Shown here in pieces: positions 7,898-15,303 of a stretch of 64,000 bases of DNA. Below the pieces are notes generated by a model. It had not been told where the DNA came from, did no database searches, and worked only from the letters and a program-made list of their open reading frames with translations. The translations under genes were made by a program, and so were the position numbers. This stretch comes from an uncultured Acetatifactor sp. (GTDB taxonomy: Bacteria; Bacillota; Clostridia; Lachnospirales; Lachnospiraceae). The stretch is from positions 62,001 through 126,000 of the forward strand of contig CAJUAH010000003.1 of assembly GCA_910584375.1 (NCBI GenBank). The letters are read 5' to 3'. Position 1 is the first letter of the stretch. Each line of letters starts with the position of its first letter.

Positions 7898-10291
7898 TTA
7901 TCGCAGAGCTTCCATCATTGATGACTTGCTTTGCTGCTTTAAGGCTCCTGTTGTAATCAGCACACTACATAAAATAATAATCGCACAATTCAAGACTGTA
8001 ATACCAAATGGAAATTGATAATTCAAATAGCTCATCAGGCTGTTTTTCAAAAATGAGCAAAGAACATATCCAATTCCTCCACCAATTATCACAGATAATA
8101 CAAGTCCCATGCCGACTACGATCAGTCCCTCTTTATGGACCATCACGGATAATTGTTTTTGGGACATTCCCACGGAACGCATGAGAGAAAACTCCCTGCG
8201 CCTTACGATGATTCCCGTCAAAGTTGTATTCAACAAATTCATCACGGAAAAACAACCAATTAAGACAATGGCTATTGCAAGGGCTAACTGTGTCCCCTGC
8301 AGGAAGTTTTCATTCTGGGCAATGGCAGCAGAAAGGGAATCCACACTCAGCCGCGGGTGATCTGATACAATCTGGTCTATTTCGTTTTCTGCCTGCTGTT
8401 CCAAAGAATCCTCTACACGGATCACATACTGATATGTCAGATTGCTGTGCGCGATTTTTTGCATGGAATCAACCGGCAATAACAGCATATCTATTTTATC
8501 GCCATGATTTCCAATCTTACTTTCGTCAAGGACTGCCGCAATCTCAAATTCCAGATTCTCCGTATGCTGCCCATCAAAAATTTTCAGCATTACAGACGAG
8601 CCGACCTCCGGATAAATACCAAAATACTTCTCAAAGTCACCCGGCCTGCCAATCACCATCTGATCCTCAGATGCCATTTGTTCATAATCTGATAGGTTTC
8701 CATTTAAGAGATAGCTTTGCAGCAAAGCCATATCTGCTTTCTCAAATCCCACGATTTCAGCATCTGATTCCAGGGCCTGCAGATCATAGGAAACCGGGAG
8801 ATGCTGGTCGTTCATGATCTTTTGCACGCCTGATAATTGCGAGAGCTCTTTTTCCACTTCCTCCGTAAAAGGACTTGATTCCTGCAAAATCTCCAAAGGA
8901 TTTTCCATCAGCTCCTGATTTGAGATTCTTAAAACGAACTGTCCTCTTGCAAATCCAGATAGAGACATATCTTTTGCATTGATCGAAGAAAGGACAGAGG
9001 ATAAACCTAACAGCAGGACGCCTGTCAGGACAAGGGAGGCGGCTGTCAGTATATTCTTTTTCTTATAACGCAAAACCTGATTTACTGCCAAAGACCCCGG
9101 CGTCAGCCTGTGCTGCCTGTGTCTACATTTGGGCTGGTTATTTTGTTCATAGCGGGAAGCCTCTATGGGTGAAACGGCCGCGGCTATCTTAGCAGGCTTT
9201 TTGATGGACAGGCGCACAGTGACATAGGTCAACACAACAACAACCGGGCATATCCATAGCACATTCCATAATCCAAATCCATGTGGAATTAAAAGATAAG
9301 CCACTGCAATTCCCGCGATCAGTCCAATAGGAATTGCAGGCAACATCAGCAAAGTTCCCTCCCTGAGAACAAGTCTTTGAATCTGTTTTGCTGTCATCCC
9401 TATTGTGCGAAGCTGTCCGTATTCTTTAATTGAGTTGATAATGGAAATATAGAAAATGTTGTATATTACCAAAATACCAGCGATTACGATAACAAGCAAC
9501 CCGGCAACAGCCGCCAGAACCATCAATGCCGAAGGCTGGCTAAGATTCAAATACGTTTCATTATAAGAAGGAGCCGCTTTACAGCCTGCATCAGCCGCTA
9601 TCTCTGCTATTAAGTTTTTTACATCCCCAGAGTTCGTTTTTGCATCTAAATTTACACGAAACATTACTACCGGTGAAAGGTGATTCCATCCATTCATTTC
9701 TAAGAAGCATTCTTCAGAAACCATAGCCGCATATAAGGAACGGTCAGTGCCTTTCGCCCCTGTTTTCAAGTATCCTGTTATAAGAAAGGATTTTTTCCCG
9801 CCGTTGTTTGGGTCTGGCAATAAAATGGTATCTCCAATTTTAGCATTTATCTTCTGCCGAATTAAATATTCCTGTTCAATCAGGATTTCATTAGCTTTCT
9901 CCGGCATTTTCCCCTGGTCAACAGACAGCCCATTTAATATTAGTGCATCATTGTTGCAATACGAAATATTAAGGCGGTCATTTCCAGATTTAACGCTGCC
10001 AATGGACGCTGTGAATCCGCATAGATCCACCCGCACATCATCACTCAATTTCTGATATTGTTCTTTTTCTATGCCGGAAATAAGCGCATGATAAGACCCC
10101 GTTATGTTATTGCCTCCCTTTTGGTTCACTGTAATAATCCCAGAAACCAGGAGCAATACGGATGCCATCAAAAATGTTGCCAATGAAATTGCAATAATTG
10201 TAAATATTTTCTTCAAACGCTCTTTCTTTAATTGAGCAGACGCTAAATTTTTAATGACAGCGCTGGTGTCATTCTCAAAAGGCCATGTCAT
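7898..10291 (-). CDS. FtsX/LolC-like ABC transporter permease (797 aa)
   Basis: Doubled FtsX permease, eight predicted spans: TM1 about residues 32-55, three spans about 255-360, TM5 about 410-430, three C-terminal spans about 670-790, with large external domains after TM1 and TM5. It follows the ATPase at 10306-10971 after 14 bp and is followed by its paralogue at 5497-7878. The gene is visibly more A+T rich than the 5497-7878 and 2253-4697 permeases, so the three have different histories although the first codons match one of them. Probable role: export of, or resistance to, a membrane-active compound under control of the two-component system at 11139-12856. Confidence 0.87.
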   Translation of the reverse strand: MTWPFENDTSAVIKNLASAQLKKERLKKIFTIIAISLATFLMASVLLLVSGIITVNQKGGNNITGSYHALISGIEKEQYQKLSDDVRVDLCGFTASIGSVKSGNDRLNISYCNNDALILNGLSVDQGKMPEKANEILIEQEYLIRQKINAKIGDTILLPDPNNGGKKSFLITGYLKTGAKGTDRSLYAAMVSEECFLEMNGWNHLSPVVMFRVNLDAKTNSGDVKNLIAEIAADAGCKAAPSYNETYLNLSQPSALMVLAAVAGLLVIVIAGILVIYNIFYISIINSIKEYGQLRTIGMTAKQIQRLVLREGTLLMLPAIPIGLIAGIAVAYLLIPHGFGLWNVLWICPVVVVLTYVTVRLSIKKPAKIAAAVSPIEASRYEQNNQPKCRHRQHRLTPGSLAVNQVLRYKKKNILTAASLVLTGVLLLGLSSVLSSINAKDMSLSGFARGQFVLRISNQELMENPLEILQESSPFTEEVEKELSQLSGVQKIMNDQHLPVSYDLQALESDAEIVGFEKADMALLQSYLLNGNLSDYEQMASEDQMVIGRPGDFEKYFGIYPEVGSSVMLKIFDGQHTENLEFEIAAVLDESKIGNHGDKIDMLLLPVDSMQKIAHSNLTYQYVIRVEDSLEQQAENEIDQIVSDHPRLSVDSLSAAIAQNENFLQGTQLALAIAIVLIGCFSVMNLLNTTLTGIIVRRREFSLMRSVGMSQKQLSVMVHKEGLIVVGMGLVLSVIIGGGIGYVLCSFLKNSLMSYLNYQFPFGITVLNCAIIILCSVLITTGALKQQSKSSMMEALR

Positions 10292-10299
10292 GGTCTGCC
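10275..10299. repeat. 25-bp repeat copy 2 spanning a permease start and ribosome site
   Basis: Identical to 7862-7886; see that entry. Here it spans the start of the 7898-10291 permease. Confidence 0.8.
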
Positions 10300-10305
10300 A
10301 CCTCC

Positions 10306-10971
10306 TTACTCCACGATTCTGCCGTCCTCAATCCTTACGATCCGGTCAGCAAGCTGGGCAATCTCGTTGTTGTGGGTAATCATGACAATGGTCTGGTTAA
10401 ACTCCATGCTGGTACGCTTTAAAAGCCCCAGCACATCGGCGCTGGTCTTGGAATCCAGATTTCCGGTGGGTTCATCGGCCAGGATGATGGCCGGTTTGGT
10501 GATGAGAGCGCGGGCAATGGCGACACGCTGCTGCTGTCCGCCGGAAAGGTTATTCGGCATATTCTGCAGTTTATCTTGAAGTGCCAGCATCCCCACGATC
10601 TCATCCATGAACTTCTTGTCTGCCACATCTCCGTCCAGCTCCACAGGCAGGACAATGTTCTCATACACATTCAGGATTGGGACAAGGTTATAGTTCTGGA
10701 AGATAAAGCCGATGTTGCGGCGGCGGAAGATGGTCAGTTCTTCGTCATTCTTTTTTGCCAGTTCATCCCCACGGACCAAAACAAAGCCGGACGTGGGCGT
10801 ATCCAGCCCGCCCATCATGTTAAGCAGGGTGGATTTACCGCTGCCGGACGTTCCGACGATTGCCACAAACTCACCCTGTTCCACAGAGAGGCTGACGCCA
10901 TCCAGGGCGCGGGTAATGTTTGGCTCACTGCCATAATACTTTTTCAGATCGATTGTTTGTAATACATTCAT
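10306..10971 (-). CDS. ABC transporter ATP-binding protein (MacB/LolD type, 221 aa)
   Basis: ATPase of the ABC unit with the two downstream permeases. Walker A GTSGSGKST, signature LSGGQQQR, Walker B IILADEPTGNLD and the MITHNNE switch region are all present. Same length as, and strongly similar to, the ATPase at 4722-5387. First gene of an operon reading 10971 to 5497. Its upstream region carries a TATAAT -10, an 18-bp site shared with the adjacent response-regulator gene, and a 29-bp palindrome near the presumed transcript start, so control by the 12167-12856 regulator is likely. Confidence 0.93.
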   Translation of the reverse strand: MNVLQTIDLKKYYGSEPNITRALDGVSLSVEQGEFVAIVGTSGSGKSTLLNMMGGLDTPTSGFVLVRGDELAKKNDEELTIFRRRNIGFIFQNYNLVPILNVYENIVLPVELDGDVADKKFMDEIVGMLALQDKLQNMPNNLSGGQQQRVAIARALITKPAIILADEPTGNLDSKTSADVLGLLKRTSMEFNQTIVMITHNNEIAQLADRIVRIEDGRIVE

Positions 10972-11011
10972 AAATCAAATGCTCCTTTCAAGGCTTTCTG
11001 CCTGTTGATTA

Positions 11012-11040
11012 AAGAACAAAGTTCTAAGAACCTTGTTCTT
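11012..11040. promoter_or_regulatory. 29-bp near-perfect palindrome in the ABC leader
   Basis: Arms AAGAACAAAGTTCT (11012-11025) and AGAACCTTGTTCTT (11027-11040) are complementary at 13 of 14 positions around a single central base. It begins a few bases downstream of the TATAAT at 11046-11051 on the minus strand, so it covers the presumed transcript start. It could be a repressor operator or a 5'-end RNA hairpin. Confidence 0.6.
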
Positions 11041-11045
11041 CGGAC

Positions 11046-11074
11046 ATTATAAAATCCAAATGTCACAGAAATGT
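11046..11074 (-). promoter_or_regulatory. Promoter and regulator site before the 10306-10971 ATPase
   Basis: Minus strand: -10 TATAAT at 11046-11051. The site at 11057-11074 (plus-strand CAAATGTCACAGAAATGT; two ACATTT half-sites 11 bp apart on the minus strand) covers the -35 position. The same site with three mismatches in 18, all in the middle, lies at 12894-12911 before the response-regulator gene. Confidence 0.6.
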
Positions 11075-11088
11075 CCGAAGCGGCATAA

Positions 11089-11130
11089 AAAATGCGGCTG
11101 AAATGTTACAAGACTCGGACATTTCAGCCG
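11089..11130 (-). terminator. Intrinsic terminator after the sensor kinase
   Basis: Perfect 12-bp stem (11095-11106 with 11119-11130, loop 12) just after the kinase stop at 11139; on the minus strand it is followed by CATTTTTTA. Confidence 0.75.
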
Positions 11131-11138
11131 GTCATATG

Positions 11139-12170
11139 TTATCTTGTAGGGAGCATAATGGAAAATTCCGAACCCTTGCCCGGCTCCGAAACCACTTTGA
11201 TATAGCCGCCCTGCCGCGTTACGATCTCGCGGGTCAGATACAGGCCAATGCCCACGCCCTGCTGTTCGTGTACTTCTTCCTCACGATAAAAGCGCCGGAA
11301 AATAGCGGCCTGATTACTCTCCGGGATACCCTTGCCGGTATCGGACACACTCAGTTTTACATACATTTCCCATTGTTCTACTGAAATTCGGATGGCTCCT
11401 TCGGCCGGTGTATATTTCACTGCATTGTCCAGCAGGTTGAATACGGCTTCCGCTGTCCACTTGCTGTCATGGGAAAGGCACAGATCCTCCGGACAGTCCA
11501 CTGTTACGGATATATTCTTTTTCTCCGCCGCATATACGATGCCGCTTAAGGCCATTACCAGCGTATCGATCAGCGGGGCGTCTTTCTTTTCCAGTCTGAT
11601 CGCCCCGGTTTCCAGCCGTGAGGTTTTCACAAGAGCCTGAAAAAGGAACTCCAGCTTGTCCGTCTGATTCCGGATGCCTTTCAGGAACTCCAGCTGTTCT
11701 TCTTCTGTGACCGGCTTTGAAAGCAGCGTGTCCGTCACCATTTTCAGGTTTGCCACCGGTGTTTTCACCTGATGGGAGACATCCGACACCAGCATCTGCA
11801 GTTCCTGCCGTTCCTCATCCACCTTCCGCCGATTTTCCTGCATGATCCCATACAGCCGCGAAAGACGGTAGCTGATACGGGCAAAGAGTGTTTCACTGTC
11901 CGCAGTGCGCACAAGCTCTCCGCTTCCGCTTATCATCTGATCCATTGCCCGGCACAGCTCCCCGGTAAATACGGAAAGCCGTTTGCTGAAAGCAAACGTC
12001 AGAAGGAACATCCATGCAAGGGCGCAGAGCATCAGTAATATACCGACAATCAGTATCCATATCTGTCCTGTCACCACAAAGAAAACCGCACAGATGGCCA
12101 GCATGGAAACCGCCATACCGCCGTTAAACAGCAGTAATATCCTTTTTACAGAGATTCGCCCAAGATTCAT
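11139..12170 (-). CDS. Sensor histidine kinase, intramembrane-sensing type (343 aa)
   Basis: Two membrane segments (about residues 10-33 and 37-60) separated by only a few residues, hence almost no external sensor. Then the H-box SDVSHQVKTP with His133, and an ATPase domain with N-box (FNLLDNAVKYT), DTGKGIP and GIGLYLTREI motifs. Kinases of this shape (BceS-like) are known to sense through a partner ABC transporter, which fits the adjacent ABC operons. Start chosen at 12170: it overlaps the regulator stop (ATGA) and has GGGAGG nine bases upstream; an ATG 21 bp earlier lies inside the regulator gene. Followed by a strong terminator. Confidence 0.92.
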   Translation of the reverse strand: MNLGRISVKRILLLFNGGMAVSMLAICAVFFVVTGQIWILIVGILLMLCALAWMFLLTFAFSKRLSVFTGELCRAMDQMISGSGELVRTADSETLFARISYRLSRLYGIMQENRRKVDEERQELQMLVSDVSHQVKTPVANLKMVTDTLLSKPVTEEEQLEFLKGIRNQTDKLEFLFQALVKTSRLETGAIRLEKKDAPLIDTLVMALSGIVYAAEKKNISVTVDCPEDLCLSHDSKWTAEAVFNLLDNAVKYTPAEGAIRISVEQWEMYVKLSVSDTGKGIPESNQAAIFRRFYREEEVHEQQGVGIGLYLTREIVTRQGGYIKVVSEPGKGSEFSIMLPTR

Positions 12171-12856
12171 TTTCTCTCGCCTCCCATCCACTGATACCCG
12201 ATTCCGTAAATCGTTTTGATATAAGTATCGCCATCCGCCTCAATCTTGCCCCGTATACGGCTGATGGAGGTTGTCAGTGTGTGTTCGTCCACATAGTTTT
12301 CATCCGCATCCCACAGCCGTTCCAGAAGGCGCTGCCTGGTCAGGATCTGTTTTGGGTTTTTGCAGAACAGATACAGCATCTTATACTCCATAGGGGAAAG
12401 GGTAATGGCCTTTCCGTTCAGCGCAGCGGACTGCTCCGAAAAGTCCAGAAACAGCCTGCCGTCATCATAGAAGTCCTTCGCCAACCCCCGGTGTTCCAGC
12501 ATAGCGAACATGGCCCGTATTTTCCGCAGCAGCGCCCCAATGGAAAAGGGCTTGGTGATGTAATCCACCGCCCCAACTTCATATCCCCGGATCTGGTCGC
12601 TCTCCTGGTCATTGGCAGTCAGGAAAATAACCAGCGTGTCAGAGTTCTCCGGCTTTATGAGCCTGCACAGGTCATAGCCGCTGCCGTCCGGCAGGTTAAT
12701 GTCCAGAAGTACCAGGTCATATTCCGTCTGCGTCAATAACTCGGCGGCTGTGCCTGCATTCAGAGCTGATACGGTATCATAACCCTCAGAAATCAGGTTG
12801 TAGGTCAGGGTTTTATTTAAAAGGTTATCATCCTCTACCAGCAAAATCTTTTTCAT
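12167..12856 (-). CDS. OmpR-family response regulator (229 aa)
   Basis: Receiver domain beginning MKKILLVEDDNLL, with phospho-acceptor in LVLLDINLPDGSGYD, Thr in FLTANDQ and Lys in YITKPF, followed by a winged-helix DNA-binding domain ending in TIYGIGYQW. It partners the kinase whose gene overlaps its 3' end. The start is placed at MKK (12856) with AGGAG upstream; a longer frame to 12892 is probably untranslated leader. The same 18-bp site is found before this gene and before the 10306-10971 ATPase, so it probably activates both itself and the transporter. This is inference from the shared site. Confidence 0.93.
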   Translation of the reverse strand: MKKILLVEDDNLLNKTLTYNLISEGYDTVSALNAGTAAELLTQTEYDLVLLDINLPDGSGYDLCRLIKPENSDTLVIFLTANDQESDQIRGYEVGAVDYITKPFSIGALLRKIRAMFAMLEHRGLAKDFYDDGRLFLDFSEQSAALNGKAITLSPMEYKMLYLFCKNPKQILTRQRLLERLWDADENYVDEHTLTTSISRIRGKIEADGDTYIKTIYGIGYQWMGGERK

Positions 12857-12882
12857 ATCCACACTCCTCTGCTTTTTTACAT

Positions 12883-12911
12883 AGATAAACATACAAATGT
12901 CCGCGAAATGT
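12883..12911 (-). promoter_or_regulatory. Probable autoregulated promoter of the response regulator
   Basis: Plus-strand CAAATGTCCGCGAAATGT at 12894-12911 matches 15 of 18 bases of the site at 11057-11074. At the equivalent distance downstream is a weak -10-like TTATCT (12883-12888, minus strand). Confidence 0.5.
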
Positions 12912-12975
12912 TACAACGGACAACTTTTTTCATCCTATGCCCGGATTTCTTCCCGGAATATTTACTTATCTAACG

Positions 12976-12997
12976 GGAAGAGGGTTCGGCCTCTTCC
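12976..12997. terminator. Hairpin between the AraC gene and the two-component operon
   Basis: Perfect 8-bp stem GGAAGAGG / CCTCTTCC with a 6-base loop, downstream of the AraC-family gene on the minus strand. There is no clear T-run on the minus strand, so termination is plausible but weakly supported. Confidence 0.35.
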
Positions 12998-13025
12998 TTA
13001 TTATTATGCCAACTATAATTTTGCA

Positions 13026-13892
13026 CTAACTTTGCAAGCGGCATTCACATCCACGTCTGCTTTTGTTGGGGGTATGTCCGGTATATTTTTTGAAGGTCCG
13101 GATAAAATTGGCGTAGTCCTTAAATCCCGTGTTATAGCATGTGTCGGTCACGGATTGCCCCTGGGCGAGAAGAGACTGCGCAAGATCGATCTTTTTTTCC
13201 AGAATGTAGGTCTTCAGCGGGATACCGGTATATTGTTTAAATATTTTACCAATGTAGTCCTTGTTGTAGCCAAGTTCGTTGCCGATATCGGTGAGCGTAA
13301 AGCTCTCGCTGATATTATCGTTTATATATTGTATCGTCCCTGTTATAAGCGGCGGCATAATATTAGCGGGTATGTTTTCCGATTCGATAAATTTCCGGCA
13401 GACAAAGTAGAGCACCTGCATACAGTAGGAATTGGCCAGTATATCGCTGCAAAAAGCGTCGCTGTCCAGCGAGCTTTTCAGAGAATCGAACAGGGTCAGC
13501 AGGGCAAGGATGTCGTCTTCGGACAGAGTGACAATATTATTCTGGCCGGGACTTCTCTTGTCAAAAAAAGAGATGAGATTGGTCTTTTCCGTGGTCAGGC
13601 TCTGTAAAAACCTGGTGGAAAGATTCAGCGTACAGCGCTCATAGGAGCCGCCGTCCAGGCTTACAGCCAGATGATATTCCGTGGGGTTCATGATTGCCAG
13701 AGCGCCTCTTCCGATATGCACACAGGAGTGTTCCACGAGCATATTGATATCCCCCTGTAAGAGAAGGTATATCTCATAGCCGTTGTGCCTGTGAAATATG
13801 TTCCTGTAATTCCCCCCCTTGCGGTGTTCCAGCAGAATATTTTCTTTTATTTCTTCATAAATATGGGGCATATTGCCGTTTTGCTGTTCCAT
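13026..13892 (-). CDS. AraC-family transcriptional regulator (288 aa)
   Basis: N-terminal cupin-like effector domain (HRHNGYEIYLLLQGD near residue 35) and a C-terminal pair of helix-turn-helix motifs (FTLTDIGNELGYNKDYIGKI and SVTDTCYNTGFKDYANF). Start set at 13892, where GGAGGAG lies six to seven bases upstream; the frame extends further but into the divergent promoter region. It is transcribed away from the SGNH esterase and GH115 genes, so it is probably their sugar-responsive activator. The inducer is unknown; a glucurono-xylo-oligosaccharide would fit the neighbours. Confidence 0.9.
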   Translation of the reverse strand: MEQQNGNMPHIYEEIKENILLEHRKGGNYRNIFHRHNGYEIYLLLQGDINMLVEHSCVHIGRGALAIMNPTEYHLAVSLDGGSYERCTLNLSTRFLQSLTTEKTNLISFFDKRSPGQNNIVTLSEDDILALLTLFDSLKSSLDSDAFCSDILANSYCMQVLYFVCRKFIESENIPANIMPPLITGTIQYINDNISESFTLTDIGNELGYNKDYIGKIFKQYTGIPLKTYILEKKIDLAQSLLAQGQSVTDTCYNTGFKDYANFIRTFKKYTGHTPNKSRRGCECRLQS

Positions 13893-14043
13893 AATGATCT
13901 CCTCCACAGAAAATATAACATTTGATATCTGGAAACGCAATATTTCCGAACAAAAATGCAAAGAAACTTGCAACAGCAGATATTATTATGGATATATACG
14001 GGTTTTGCAAGGATCTAATTCTGTAAACAGGAGAGGTTTAATT

Positions 14044-15228
14044 ATGAATGAAAACAAAAAAACAGCCGCGCCCATGTCCTGGGTGACAACATGGGGTACG
14101 GCGGAGGAAAATTTTGTCGCCACCCCGGAGGGTATGCCCCGGCCCCTTGCGGACACGACGGTTCGTCAGATCGTCCGGGTGACCACCGCCGGGGACGAGA
14201 TGAAACTGAGGCTTTCTAACCGGTACGGAAAAAGCGACGTGACGATCCGCTCCCTGCATGCGGCCAGGCAGATTAAGGCAGATCAGTCGACGATAGACCT
14301 GTCGACGGATACCGTAGTCAGGGTGTCCGGCTCGGAGGAAATAAGTATTCCTGCCGGCAAGGTGATAGAGACAGATCCCTTCCGTCTCAGTGTCAGGGCT
14401 CTTGATAATGTCGCCATAACCGCATATTTTGGCGCCGCTCCCGGAACAGTGGACGAGATGACGGGGCACAGGGGAGCGCGGGCAACCACATACCAGGTAT
14501 CCGGCAATGAAGTCTCCGCCGAGACCTTTACTTCCCCTGCGACCACCACGTCATGGTATTTTCTGTCGGATATCTCCCTGCTGTCCCCGGCGGGCAGCAA
14601 GGCCGTGATCTGTTTTGGCGACTCCATAACGGACGGTTTCGGAACAGACTGGGCGGTGCCGGGAAAGAGGCCGGATACCTACGCGCGGTGGGCGGATTTT
14701 TTCGCAAGAAGACTTCAGGAAAACGAAAGCACCAAACACATATCCGTTGTTAATATGGGCATCGGCGCCAATTCCATATTGGGGTCCTGGCCTACAGACG
14801 CGGGGAGGGACAGATTTGAAAGAGATCTTTTGGGGCACGACGGCGCAGAATATTGTATCCTTCTGTTCGGCGTCAACGATCTGCTTTCCCTTTCCGATAC
14901 CGGCAAATATGACAGACTTATTCCCGAATATCAGAAGATGGTCAGCCTGTGCCATGAAAACGGGATCAAAATATACGGAGCGCCCATACTTCCTTTTGGG
15001 AAGAGCCAGGATCATACCGAAGCTGCCGAGGAGGTAAGAACGAAAATCAACGATTGGATGCGCAGTCCCGATTCCCATATGGACGGTATCATTGATTTTG
15101 AAAGCGCCCTGGCCGACCCGGCTGACCCCAAAAATATTCTGCATAAATATGCTCCGCTGGACGGCCTGCATCCATATGACGGATATGAAACAATGGCGAA
15201 CGTGATTGACCTGAAAATGTTCGTATAA
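14044..15228 (+). CDS. SGNH/GDSL-type esterase (394 aa)
   Basis: Predicted carbohydrate esterase. An N-terminal beta-rich region of about 180 residues precedes the SGNH hydrolase fold: block I GDSITDG at 192-198 (nucleophile Ser194), block III GVND at 276-279, and the Asp/His block DGLHP at 373-377. No signal peptide, so it acts inside the cell on imported oligosaccharides. Start at 14044 has AGGAGAGG upstream; a longer reading frame to 13873 overlaps the divergent promoter and AraC gene. With the GH115 enzyme 75 bp downstream, removal of acetyl groups from xylan-derived oligomers is the likely role (inferred from context). Confidence 0.88.
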   Translation: MNENKKTAAPMSWVTTWGTAEENFVATPEGMPRPLADTTVRQIVRVTTAGDEMKLRLSNRYGKSDVTIRSLHAARQIKADQSTIDLSTDTVVRVSGSEEISIPAGKVIETDPFRLSVRALDNVAITAYFGAAPGTVDEMTGHRGARATTYQVSGNEVSAETFTSPATTTSWYFLSDISLLSPAGSKAVICFGDSITDGFGTDWAVPGKRPDTYARWADFFARRLQENESTKHISVVNMGIGANSILGSWPTDAGRDRFERDLLGHDGAEYCILLFGVNDLLSLSDTGKYDRLIPEYQKMVSLCHENGIKIYGAPILPFGKSQDHTEAAEEVRTKINDWMRSPDSHMDGIIDFESALADPADPKNILHKYAPLDGLHPYDGYETMANVIDLKMFV

Positions 15229-15303
15229 CCAGAAAGAGGTGTGCGCCGAAGGAGCTTTACCCTTTAGTGCCATCGCGCAGCGATTTTAATAAGGAGAATT
15301 GAC

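Noticed and set aside
12897..13607. Plus-strand open frame (236 codons) opposite the AraC regulator
   Set aside because: Antisense to a protein with two clear HTH motifs; no known fold.
13873..15228. Longer start for the SGNH esterase
   Set aside because: It would run through the divergent promoter and into the AraC coding region, while the ATG at 14044 has a strong ribosome site.
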